Below, in pieces: positions 25,305-33,483 of a stretch of DNA of 64,000 bases. The position numbers and the translations under genes were made by a program. The first letter of the stretch is position 1, and each line of letters opens with the position of its first letter. The notes beneath the pieces were generated by a model. That model was not told the DNA's origin and searched no databases. It was given only the letters and a program-made list of their open reading frames with translations. The stretch covers positions 2,480,001-2,544,000 of the forward strand of contig CP119308.1 of NCBI GenBank assembly GCA_029203165.1, in the 5' to 3' direction. The DNA comes from Candidatus Microbacterium colombiense. Its GTDB lineage: Bacteria; Actinomycetota; Actinomycetes; Actinomycetales; Microbacteriaceae.

Positions 25305-26263
25305 GATGTCTTCACTCTCGGGTCCAGGTAGCCGTAGATGATGTCGGTGATCGTGTTGGCCACGACCACGGTGGTGGCGAGCATCAGGAAGGCCCCTTGC
25401 AGTACGGGGAAGTCGAGTTGGGTGACCGCTTCATAGATGCCGCGTCCGATCCCGGGATAGGCGAATACGGTCTCGGTGAGCACCGCTCCCCCGACGAGGA
25501 AGCCCAACTGCAGACCGATCAGGGTCGTCGTCGGCAGCAGCGCATTGCGCAGGGCGTGCTTCCAGAGGATCCGGCGACCGCGCAGGCCGTTCGCCTTGGC
25601 GAGCAGGATGTAGTCCTCGCCCAGGGTCTCGATGAGAGTCGATCGCATCGTGAGCACGTAGGAGCCGACCTGGATGAGCATGAGCGACACCGCCGGCAGC
25701 ACGAGATGCTGCGCCACGCTCAGATACCACTCGATCCCGTAGGTGTTGTTCGTGTACGCACCGCCGATCGGGAACCATCCCAGGTTCAGGCCGAAGACGA
25801 AGAGCAGCAGGATCGCCACGCTCGGCACGAACAGCGACTGTCCCGTCACCCCGACGATCTGCACGGCCCGGTCGACGAAGCGCCCCTTGTGGGAGGCCGC
25901 GGCGACGCCGAGCGGGATGCCGATCGCGATCGTCAGCACCAGTGCGGTCATCGTGAGCAGGAGTGTCCAGGGCAGCCGCTGCAGGAGGACATCGAGAACG
26001 GGTATCGACTGGGTGAACGAGATCCCCAGGTTCCCCTGCAGCAGCTGCCACATGTACAGGCCGTATTGGACCACCAGGGGTTGGTCCAGCCCGTACTGCA
26101 CGAGGATGGTCGCCCGGATGTCCTCCGTCATGTTCGGGCTAGCCAGCGCCAGGGCCGGGTCACCGGGAAGCAGCCGCAGGAGCAGGAACGTCACGGTCAC
26201 GGCGAACCAGATCGTGAGCAGCCCTCTACCTGCGCGACGGAGAATGAACGATGCTCGGGACAC
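25301..26263 (-). CDS. peptide ABC transporter permease, DppB/OppB type
   Basis: A 320-residue permease with LRLLPGDPALALASPNMTED near the N-terminus, the typical DppB signature. Six hydrophobic spans and the coupling loop YILLAKANGLRGRRILWKHA follow. GTG at 26263 is chosen because GAGGAAGG lies upstream at good spacing; longer in-frame extensions read through poor sequence. It lies 32 nt downstream of the binding-protein gene and overlaps the DppC-type gene by 4 nt. Confidence 0.92.
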   Translation of the reverse strand: MSRASFILRRAGRGLLTIWFAVTVTFLLLRLLPGDPALALASPNMTEDIRATILVQYGLDQPLVVQYGLYMWQLLQGNLGISFTQSIPVLDVLLQRLPWTLLLTMTALVLTIAIGIPLGVAAASHKGRFVDRAVQIVGVTGQSLFVPSVAILLLFVFGLNLGWFPIGGAYTNNTYGIEWYLSVAQHLVLPAVSLMLIQVGSYVLTMRSTLIETLGEDYILLAKANGLRGRRILWKHALRNALLPTTTLIGLQLGFLVGGAVLTETVFAYPGIGRGIYEAVTQLDFPVLQGAFLMLATTVVVANTITDIIYGYLDPRVKTS

Positions 26264-26295
26264 CCGGGCGACCTTCCTCGAAATGGGGGTGGTTG

Positions 26296-27915
26296 TTACT
26301 CGACCGGGTGCGCGCTCGCGAGCGAGAGCGGGTTCACGATCGAGAGCAGCTCGCTCGGCTTGGAGATGAAGCCGGCCCATTCGTCGCTGGCGGCGAAGAA
26401 CAGATTCTGCGTGTACATGATGTTGTCGTAGACCTGCTCGTGCACGATCTTGTTCGCCTCGCGCATGATCGAGACCTTCTCGTCCTCATCGAAGGTGACC
26501 ATGCCCTCTTCGATCAGAGCGTTCAGATCCGCGTCATCCACGTGCGTGTAGTTGATCGCACCGCCCGGCAGGTACGACAGGGCGAAGTTCGTCACCGGAT
26601 CGTCCATGATGGCGAAGTTGCCCGCATAGATGTCGTAATCGCCCTCGCTGGTCATCGACAGATACGTGTTGCGTTCCGTGCCCTGCAGCTCGACCGTGAT
26701 GCCCGCTTCGGCCGCACTGTCCTTGACCATCTGCGCCCACTGACTCGTCACGCTGTCCTGCAGCGAGTAGATCAGTCGGAACGACAAGGGGAACTTGCCG
26801 TCGCCGTCTGCGGTGTACCCGGCATCCTCCAGGAGCGAGCGCGACTTCTCGGGATCGAAGTCGTACTCGGAGACGGAGTCGTCGTAGTACTTCGCGAGTA
26901 CCGGCATGAGTGCGCTCGACCCCGTCGACACCGCCTGCCCCTGCAGCACGACCGTGCGGATCGCGTCGTAGTCCACCGCGTGGGCGAGAGCCTGACGCAC
27001 CTCGGTCTTCGCGAGGTCCGGCTTGTCCATGTTGTAGACGAGATGCGCGTATCCCAGCCCCGGAGCCTCGATCACCTGCAGGCCGTCGGTGCTGCTGAGC
27101 TGCTCGACCTGTGCCGGCGGCAGCGCGTTCGCGATCACGTCGATCTCGCCGCTCTGCAGCGCGAGGATCTCGGTGTTGACGTCGGGATACACACGGTAGA
27201 CGACCTCGGCGGGGCCGGGCACTCCGCCGTCGACCAGCGGGTAGTCCTCGACGCGCTCGAGCGTGTAGTGCTGACCGACCTGGAAGTCGCTCATGATGAA
27301 CGGCCCCATGCCCACCCAGCCGCCGTCGCTGCCGTCGTTCGCGAACTCCGCGATCGATCCCTGCGGGTCGAACACGTGCTTCGGCACCACGACGCCCCAG
27401 AACCCGATCTCCTCGATGATCGACGAGTCCGGCTGCGTGAGCGTGAGCTCCACACGGGTGTCCGACACGGCGGTGGCCGTGTCGAGGTTGCCCAGCTGGC
27501 CGTAGAACGTGCCGGGTGCCTGATCGCGCTTGACCGCGTTCAGGGTCCAGGCGACATCCTCGGCGGTCAACGGCTCCCCGTCGCTCCAGGTCAGGTCGTC
27601 GCGGATCTCGTAGAACCCCGTGGTGTCGTCCACGTAGCCCCAGTCGGTGGCCACGTGGGCCTCCTTGGTGCCGTCCTCGCTGATGCTCAGCAGATGCGGA
27701 TACATCAGGTTGGTGATCCACGAGTCGGTGCGACTGTTGCCGAGCACCGGGTTGAAGTTGACCACGTCGGTCGTCGTGCCGATGCTGAGCGTCTCATCGC
27801 TCGGCCCGGTACCGCCGGAGGACTCCCCCTGCTCCGGCGCGGTCGGCGCGCAGGCGGCGAGACCGACGGCGAGAGCCGCGGCCGCGCCGAGCGCGAGGTA
27901 CTTGCTGTGCTTCAT
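26296..27915 (-). CDS. peptide ABC transporter substrate-binding lipoprotein
   Basis: A 539-residue family 5 solute-binding protein. The signal peptide MKHSKYLALGAAAALAVGLA ends in lipobox LAAC, so it is membrane-anchored by lipid. Family motifs are LTWSDGEPLTAEDVAWTLNA, YPLVDGGVPGPAEVVYRVYP and VRQALAHAVDYDAIRTVVLQ. It captures a peptide or peptide-like compound for the adjacent permeases. The ATG overlaps the dipeptidase stop (TGATG), with AGGAGG upstream. Confidence 0.92.
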   Translation of the reverse strand: MKHSKYLALGAAAALAVGLAACAPTAPEQGESSGGTGPSDETLSIGTTTDVVNFNPVLGNSRTDSWITNLMYPHLLSISEDGTKEAHVATDWGYVDDTTGFYEIRDDLTWSDGEPLTAEDVAWTLNAVKRDQAPGTFYGQLGNLDTATAVSDTRVELTLTQPDSSIIEEIGFWGVVVPKHVFDPQGSIAEFANDGSDGGWVGMGPFIMSDFQVGQHYTLERVEDYPLVDGGVPGPAEVVYRVYPDVNTEILALQSGEIDVIANALPPAQVEQLSSTDGLQVIEAPGLGYAHLVYNMDKPDLAKTEVRQALAHAVDYDAIRTVVLQGQAVSTGSSALMPVLAKYYDDSVSEYDFDPEKSRSLLEDAGYTADGDGKFPLSFRLIYSLQDSVTSQWAQMVKDSAAEAGITVELQGTERNTYLSMTSEGDYDIYAGNFAIMDDPVTNFALSYLPGGAINYTHVDDADLNALIEEGMVTFDEDEKVSIMREANKIVHEQVYDNIMYTQNLFFAASDEWAGFISKPSELLSIVNPLSLASAHPVE

Positions 27916-29123
27916 CAGACCCAAACCTCCTCGAGTACGCGCATGGTGTTGCCACCGACGACGGCGCGAATCTCGTCGTCGGAGTAGTCGTGCTTCACAA
28001 GCCAACCGATGATGTTGTAGAAGGCCTCGGCCGGGTTCTCGATGCCGTCGACATACGGCTGCTTCTCGTATTCGACATTGGCATGCGCCTGACCGAGCGA
28101 CAGGTTCGATGAGAACGCATCGTGAAGGCCGACGTGATCGCCGAACAGGGTGTCGGGGCCGAAGCTCACGTGCTCGAGACCCACCAAGTCGACACAGTAC
28201 TGGAAGTGATCCATCACGGATTCCAGCGAGTGCTTCGGATGCTGCGGCGAGATCGTCGTGTGCGGGGCGGCCTCGATGCCGATCACACCGCCGCGCTTCG
28301 CGCACTGGATGATCGTCTCGTCCGTCTTCATCCGATTGGTCGGCCACAGGCCCCGCGCACCGGCGTGCGTGATGAACACCGGCACCTTCGAATGGGCGAT
28401 CACGTCGAGACACGTCTGGTCACCGGAATGCGAGATATCGATCGCGATGCCGAGCTTGTTCATACGCTCGACCGCGCGCTCGCCGAAGTACGTCAGACCA
28501 CCGTCTCCGCGCTCCTTGAGGCCGCCGCCGAGCATGTTCGCCTCCGAGTAGGCGATGCCCATCTGACGCACGCCGAAGCCGTAGAGCACGTCGAGACGGT
28601 CGACCTCGTTCTCGATCATCGTCGACGCCTCGAGCGCGAAGATGTGCGCGACTCGACCGGTCTCGGCCGCGTGGCGGATGTCCTTGATCGACTCGGCCTT
28701 GATCACGAAGTCCTGGTGCGCGAGGTCTGCCATCCTCACTCCGAGGTCGAACAGCACGTCCTGGTACTTCCACCCGGCATCGCTCGAGATGCAGCAGGTG
28801 CCGTCCATGCCGTTGTCGAAGACGGCGGTCAGACCCGAACGGGCGAGACCCTGGTAGCCGGTGGGTTCGCGGCCCTGACGGATGTGGTCGCGCAGCTCTC
28901 CCATGTCCTCGGGGAACACCTGTACGTGCTCGTGCAGAGAGATCACGGTCTCCTCACGCAGCAGGCGCTCGGTGCGCTCCTTCTGCGTGTCGCTGAGGTC
29001 GAGTCCCTCGTAGGCGGGCACGCGGCCGATCTGCTTGGCGTATCGGAACTCGCGGTAGTCCTTGCCTGCCTCGAGGTAGTCGTATGCGGTGTAGCCGGTG
29101 TAGCGGTCAGCTTTTTCGAGCAC
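27915..29123 (-). CDS. M19 (renal dipeptidase) family metallo-hydrolase
   Basis: A 402-residue amidohydrolase-fold enzyme of the membrane dipeptidase family, apparently cytoplasmic (no signal peptide). Metal sites: the first motif is SLHEHVQV, with H-x-H where the classical family has H-x-D; the bridging Glu is in FALEAST; later His are in DISHSGDQT and FITHAGARG. The motif EANMLGGG and the late FGPDTLFGDH also fit. It probably cleaves a dipeptide or amide brought in by the linked transporter. GTG at 29123 follows AAGGAG at seven bases. It is first gene of the minus-strand operon. Confidence 0.86.
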   Translation of the reverse strand: MLEKADRYTGYTAYDYLEAGKDYREFRYAKQIGRVPAYEGLDLSDTQKERTERLLREETVISLHEHVQVFPEDMGELRDHIRQGREPTGYQGLARSGLTAVFDNGMDGTCCISSDAGWKYQDVLFDLGVRMADLAHQDFVIKAESIKDIRHAAETGRVAHIFALEASTMIENEVDRLDVLYGFGVRQMGIAYSEANMLGGGLKERGDGGLTYFGERAVERMNKLGIAIDISHSGDQTCLDVIAHSKVPVFITHAGARGLWPTNRMKTDETIIQCAKRGGVIGIEAAPHTTISPQHPKHSLESVMDHFQYCVDLVGLEHVSFGPDTLFGDHVGLHDAFSSNLSLGQAHANVEYEKQPYVDGIENPAEAFYNIIGWLVKHDYSDDEIRAVVGGNTMRVLEEVWV

Positions 29124-29186
29124 GGATGCGCTCCTTCGGTTCGATGATGCGGGTGCGACTCCCGAGATCGACGGGAGATTTCCTCG

Positions 29187-29215
29187 AATCTCGATGATTT
29201 CGGCGCAAATGTCAA
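29187..29215 (-). promoter_or_regulatory. promoter of the peptide-catabolic operon
   Basis: On the minus strand a perfect TTGACA -35 (29210-29215) is followed after 17 bp by GAGATT (29187-29192), a weaker -10. A CAAC-CTT-GTTG palindrome (29213-29223) overlaps the -35, a plausible operator. It is read toward the M19 gene. Confidence 0.55.
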
Positions 29216-29240
29216 CCTTGTTGAAGAAATTCGGCTGAGA

Positions 29241-29276
29241 TGTTTCCTGTTCGAAACAATTCAGAGGCAAGATACT
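29241..29276 (+). promoter_or_regulatory. palindrome and -10 element of the divergent ATPase gene
   Basis: TGTTTC and GAAACA (29241-29246, 29253-29258) form a palindrome with a 6-bp spacer just where a -35 would lie. GATACT at 29271-29276 is a -10 element six bases before ATG 29283. This suggests repressor control of a leaderless transcript. Confidence 0.5.
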
Positions 29277-29282
29277 GGCATG

Positions 29283-30947
29283 ATGGCATCCATGGAGAAC
29301 ACGTCCGCACCGGAGCATGAGATCGTCCTCGACGTCCACGGGCTCACCGTGACACTGTCCGGTGACGGCCGCCGCAACCGCGTCGTCGACGGGATCGACC
29401 TGACCGTGCACCGCGGCGAAGTCTTCGCGTTGCTGGGAGAGTCCGGCTCGGGAAAGTCGATGACCGCGCGAGCGATCATGGGGCTGATCGACTCGGGCGA
29501 CGTCGAAGCATCGACCATGACGCTCAACGGAACGGACCTGCTCACCCTCAATCCCGAGGAGCATCGCCGCCTGCGCGGTGTGCAGGTGAGCCTCGTGATG
29601 CAGGACGCACTGTCGGCGTTGAACCCGGTTCTCAGCATCGGGGATCAGATCATCGATCTCATCCGAGCGCATCGCCCAACGACCAAGAGGGATGCGGAGA
29701 AGCGCGCTGTCGAGCTGCTCGCCCTTGTGGGCATCCCGAATCCCCCGCAGCGCGTGCACGACTACGCTCACCAGTTCTCGGGCGGGCAACGGCAGCGCAT
29801 CCTCATCGCCATGGCGATCGCACTGGAGCCCGACCTCATCATCGCCGACGAGCCCACCACCGCTCTCGACGTCACTGTGCAGGCGCAGATCCTCGACCTG
29901 CTGCTCTCGCTCCGAGACCGACTGGGCATGGGCATCCTGCTCATCACTCACGACCTCGGCGTCGTGATGGAGGTCGCCGATCAGGTGGCGGTGATGCGAT
30001 CGGGGCGGATCGTCGAGGCGGGAAGCGCCGACACCGTGCTCACGTCTCCCCAGCACCCCTACACGCGGCAGCTGCTGCACTCCCTGCCGCGTGATGTGAG
30101 CGCCGCAGCCGAGGCCGACGGCTCCCCTCCGATCCTGGAGGCGCGAGGGCTGCAGCGCACGTTCCGCTCGGGCAGCGGGAGGCGCGCGCATCGCGTGACC
30201 GCGGTCGCCGGAGTGGACGTCCAGCTTCGCAGCGGAGAGATCCTCGCCATCGTCGGTGAGTCCGGGAGCGGGAAGTCCACGCTCGCCCGCATGCTGGTCG
30301 GCCTCGATTCGCCCGACGCCGGCGCGCTGAGTTACCGCGATCAGGACGTGACGAAGGGTCGGCTCCGCGATCGCAAGATACTTCGCCGCGGCGTGCAGAT
30401 GGTGTTCCAGGACCCGTACATGTCTCTGAACCCTCGGATGACGGTGCAGCAGATCATCGCGGAGCCGCTCGCAGCCAACCGCTCAGGAACGCCCGCAAGC
30501 CGTCGCGAACGCGTCTCCGAGCTTCTGGAACTCGTCGGGCTGACACCGGAGATGGGATCCCGGTTCCCCCATCAGTTCTCGGGCGGACAGCGTCAGCGCA
30601 TCGGGATCGCTCGCGCGCTCGCGCTGCATCCCGACGTGCTGGTGTGCGACGAGCCGGTCTCGGCGCTGGACGTCTCGATCCGCGCGCAGATCATCGACCT
30701 GCTGTGCGATCTGCGCGAGCGTCTCGGCATGTCGATCGTGTTCATCGCGCACGACCTGTCCTTGGTGCGCCACATCGCCGATCGCGTCGCCGTGATGTAC
30801 CTCGGCGACATGGTCGAGATCGGCGACACGGAAGACGTCTACCTGCGTCCGACGCATCCCTACACGCGCTCGCTGCTGTCGGCCATCCCCCCGCAGACCC
30901 GCGCCGATCGCGGCATGCTCCAGCGACGAACGGCCCTCAGCGCCTGA
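29283..30947 (+). CDS. peptide ABC transporter, fused two-domain ATPase (DppD-DppF type)
   Basis: A 554-residue cytoplasmic ATPase with two complete ABC domains. Domain 1 shows Walker A GESGSGKSMTAR, signature FSGGQRQRILIAMAIALEP and Walker B LIIADEPTTALDV. Domain 2 shows GESGSGKSTLAR, FSGGQRQRIGIARALALHP and LVCDEPVSALDVS. Each ends in the oligopeptide-type C-terminal extension (HPYTRQLLHSLP, HPYTRSLLSAIPP). ATG at 29283 is preferred over 29280 because a GATACT -10 lies exactly six bases upstream. It energises the importer encoded by the divergent operon and ends before a strong hairpin. Confidence 0.93.
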   Translation: MASMENTSAPEHEIVLDVHGLTVTLSGDGRRNRVVDGIDLTVHRGEVFALLGESGSGKSMTARAIMGLIDSGDVEASTMTLNGTDLLTLNPEEHRRLRGVQVSLVMQDALSALNPVLSIGDQIIDLIRAHRPTTKRDAEKRAVELLALVGIPNPPQRVHDYAHQFSGGQRQRILIAMAIALEPDLIIADEPTTALDVTVQAQILDLLLSLRDRLGMGILLITHDLGVVMEVADQVAVMRSGRIVEAGSADTVLTSPQHPYTRQLLHSLPRDVSAAAEADGSPPILEARGLQRTFRSGSGRRAHRVTAVAGVDVQLRSGEILAIVGESGSGKSTLARMLVGLDSPDAGALSYRDQDVTKGRLRDRKILRRGVQMVFQDPYMSLNPRMTVQQIIAEPLAANRSGTPASRRERVSELLELVGLTPEMGSRFPHQFSGGQRQRIGIARALALHPDVLVCDEPVSALDVSIRAQIIDLLCDLRERLGMSIVFIAHDLSLVRHIADRVAVMYLGDMVEIGDTEDVYLRPTHPYTRSLLSAIPPQTRADRGMLQRRTALSA

Positions 30948-30976
30948 CCTCGGATCGGCACACGCCTCCCGGGACA

Positions 30977-31010
30977 GAACAGCCCCACCGGAAGACCGGT
31001 GGGGCTGTTC
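30977..31010. terminator. bidirectional terminator hairpin
   Basis: A perfect 15-bp stem GAACAGCCCCACCGG / CCGGTGGGGCTGTTC with loop AAGA. It lies between the convergent ATPase and rsfS genes and can end both transcripts; the T tract is short. Confidence 0.8.
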
Positions 31011-31026
31011 GCAGATCGAGCGGGTG

Positions 31027-31407
31027 TCACTCCCCCGCGGGGGCGGACTCCGCGACCTCGATCGGAACGACGGGGCAGTCCTTCCACAGGCGCTCGAGAC
31101 CGTAGTAGACGCGCTCCTCCTGGTGGAAGACGTGAACGATGAGGTCGCCGAAGTCGAGCAGCACCCAGCGCGCCTCGGCACGACCCTCGCGGCGCACGCG
31201 CTTGTGGCCGGACTCGATGAGGCGGTCTTCGATCTCGTCGGCGATCGCGGCGACGTTGCGCTCGCTGTTACCGGTGACGAGGAGGAAGATGTCGACGAGC
31301 GGAAGCGGCTCGGAGACGTTCAGTGCGACGAGGTCCTCACCGCCCTTCGAGATGGCGGCTTCCGCGGCGAGCCGCAGCATTTCTTCGGCAGTTTCAGGTG
31401 ATTGCAT
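31027..31407 (-). CDS. rsfS: ribosome silencing factor RsfS
   Basis: A 126-residue RsfS/Iojap protein, which binds ribosomal protein L14 and blocks subunit joining in starvation. Family signatures are LVALNVSEPLPLVDIFLLVT, SERNVAAIADEIEDRL, and ARWVLLDFGDLIVHVFHQEE with YYGLERLWKD. The ATG at 31407 overlaps the stop of the upstream membrane-protein gene (TGATG). The nadD-(membrane protein)-rsfS order is a common actinobacterial arrangement. Confidence 0.95.
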   Translation of the reverse strand: MQSPETAEEMLRLAAEAAISKGGEDLVALNVSEPLPLVDIFLLVTGNSERNVAAIADEIEDRLIESGHKRVRREGRAEARWVLLDFGDLIVHVFHQEERVYYGLERLWKDCPVVPIEVAESAPAGE

Positions 31408-32603
31408 CAGATCAGTTTCGTGGTGAAGGCGAAGATCAGCACGACGCCCAGCGCCAAGGCCAGACCGCCTGCCGTGATCGCCAGGGTGAGCATGAGCTTG
31501 TTGCCCTTGTCGGGCGCCGGAGGGCGGATGACCTCGCCCGCGGGCTTGATGGTGCTCACCGCGGAACTCGCGGCGATGGGTGTGGGCGACGAGGCGGGAG
31601 GCAGCTCGCCGTCGATCAGAACCGCGTCCACCTCCTTGCCGTCCGCCAGCCCGTGAGCGTGTCCCTGCGAGCCGATGCCCTGAGGCAGCTCGTAGGAACC
31701 GGTCACCAGGATCTCACCGGTCGATGCGACGGGCCCCGAGAGGGAACCCTCGCCCGGCGACGGGGTGAAGATGAGAGCGCTCGGGGCGATGTGCTGCGAG
31801 CCGGTGGAATCACCGACGGAGAGCAATTCGTCGAACGACGGGGTGAAGGGCTTCGAAGCCTCCGACGTGTCTGCCAGCAGCCCTTCCCCGAAAGCGGAGC
31901 TGACGGTCGGGCGCTCGTCGTGCACCAGCGCGTCGGCGTCATCGACGTCGTCAGGATCGACCTCGTCATCCAGCCCGAGGGCGGCGACGTCGTCCTGCGC
32001 ATCCTGTTCGCTGTCGTCGAGGACCTCGAGGGGCACCTCGCCGGCGGAATCGACCGCGGCTGAGGCACTCACGGGCGATGCCGACACGACATCATCGACG
32101 CCTTCATCATCGTCATCCACGTCGACGGCGACCGGGCGGGCGAAATCAGGAACGGCGGAGACGATCGCGGGGCTCTGCGGCTCGACCGGCGCCTCGATCG
32201 GCTCGGGGGCGACGCTTTCCTCCGCGGCGGGCGCTTCGACGGCGGGTTCTTCCGCTGCAGGCTGTTCACCGGTCTCGGCGACCACCGACACGGAATCGGT
32301 GCGCACGCGCTCCTGCGCACGCGCCTGCCGGCGGGTCAGCGGCGCCGACTCCGAATCGGGCGAGGACTCGACCGAGGGGCTGGACGACGCGGGTTCGTCA
32401 GAAGCGGGCGCGTCGGCACCCGGCTCCTCGACGACCTCCGCCGGAGCGGGGCTGGGCAGCGGTGGCACGGGGGGAACGACGACGTCAGCCGCGGCCGCTG
32501 CTGCTTCTTCGGGGGTGATGACCGGCGTCGAGCCGGTCAGCCGGATCTCCCGCAGCTGCTTGCGCGTCAGCGGACCCTGCTCCTGCTGATCCGATGTACT
32601 CAT
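31407..32603 (-). CDS. acidic protein with C-terminal membrane anchor, unknown function
   Basis: A 398-residue protein, mostly low-complexity Ala/Glu/Asp/Pro sequence and presumably disordered. Two short basic motifs are similar to each other: PLTRKQLREIRLTG near the N-terminus and PLTRRQARAQERVR near residue 90. A single C-terminal transmembrane helix (LMLTLAITAGGLALALGVVL) anchors it with most of the protein in the cytoplasm. It overlaps nadD upstream (ATGA) and rsfS downstream (TGATG), so it is translationally coupled. No function is recognised. Confidence 0.72.
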   Translation of the reverse strand: MSTSDQQEQGPLTRKQLREIRLTGSTPVITPEEAAAAAADVVVPPVPPLPSPAPAEVVEEPGADAPASDEPASSSPSVESSPDSESAPLTRRQARAQERVRTDSVSVVAETGEQPAAEEPAVEAPAAEESVAPEPIEAPVEPQSPAIVSAVPDFARPVAVDVDDDDEGVDDVVSASPVSASAAVDSAGEVPLEVLDDSEQDAQDDVAALGLDDEVDPDDVDDADALVHDERPTVSSAFGEGLLADTSEASKPFTPSFDELLSVGDSTGSQHIAPSALIFTPSPGEGSLSGPVASTGEILVTGSYELPQGIGSQGHAHGLADGKEVDAVLIDGELPPASSPTPIAASSAVSTIKPAGEVIRPPAPDKGNKLMLTLAITAGGLALALGVVLIFAFTTKLI

Positions 32604-33201
32604 GCCTTGCTCCGATACAGATGATGCTTCGCGATGTACTGAACGACCCCGTCGGGAACGAGGTACCAGACCGGTTGATCGTCGCGAACGCGTTCACGGC
32701 ATGCCGTCGACGAGATCGACAGCGCCGGCACTTCCAACTGGCTGACGTTGTCGCTCGGGAGGCCGTCTGTGCTCAGGACATGACCTGGGCGGGAGACCGC
32801 GACGAAATGGGCCAGCTCCCACAACTCATCATGGTCCCTCCAACTGAGAATTTGCGCTACGGCGTCGGCGCCCGTGATGAAGAAGAGCTCGGCGTCGGCG
32901 CGGTCGCGCTTCAGTCGCGCAGCGTGTCGATCGTGTACGTCGGGCCTTCACGGTTGATGTCGACACGACTCACCGTGAACTGCGGATTGGATGCCGTGGC
33001 GATCACCGTCATCAGATACCGGTGCTCGCTGGGGGTGACGTCGCTCTTCTGCCACGGGTGACCGGTGGGGACGAACACCACCTCGTCGAGATCGAAGGAA
33101 TGCGCGACCTCGCTGGCAGCGACCAGGTGCCCGTGGTGGATGGGGTCGAACGTACCGCCCATCACACCGATGCGCGGGGCGCGCGAGGTCGCTGTCTCCA
33201 T
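32600..33201 (-). pseudogene. nadD: nicotinate-nucleotide adenylyltransferase, split by a 1-nt frameshift
   Basis: It makes deamido-NAD from nicotinate mononucleotide. The first frame gives IGVMGGTFDPIHHGHL and reads to TIDTLRD, then hits TGA at 32911-32913. Adding one base near 32914 (GACTGAAG to GACCTGAAG) restores LKRDRADAELFFITGADAV, the ALSISSTACRERV motif and an end at 32600. The span is 602 nt, one short of 201 codons. As nadD is usually essential and the rest is intact, a sequencing deletion is likelier than true loss. It overlaps the next gene by 4 nt. Confidence 0.88.
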
Positions 33202-33207
33202 GGGGGC

Positions 33208-33432
33208 CTAGTGCCCGTGTCCTGCCTCGTGGCCGTCCTTGCCGTGCCTCGCCGCCCAGGCGTCTGCCTTGGCGGAGTGACGGTTGGCGACGTTCTTGTA
33301 CGACAACGTCACCAGCGCGAGGAAGGTGAACACGATCGCGGCGATGGCACCGAAGATGAGCGTCTCGAGCTGCACGTTTCCGTGGTGCTCGGTTTCTGCG
33401 GCGGCCATCGCGATCTGTGCGACGAGGTTCAT
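33208..33432 (-). CDS. small membrane protein upstream of nadD
   Basis: A 74-residue protein with one transmembrane helix (LIFGAIAAIVFTFLALVTLS) and a His/Lys-rich C-terminal tail (ARHGKDGHEAGHGH) that could bind metal. The ribosome site GGAGTCAGG precedes the ATG. It lies 6 nt upstream of nadD on the same strand. Similar short proteins occur at this place in relatives, from memory; the role is unknown. Confidence 0.72.
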   Translation of the reverse strand: MNLVAQIAMAAAETEHHGNVQLETLIFGAIAAIVFTFLALVTLSYKNVANRHSAKADAWAARHGKDGHEAGHGH

Positions 33433-33483
33433 CCTGACTCCGTTTCGTGACCGGGTGCGGTACAGCGCCCCCTAGTCTAGTCC

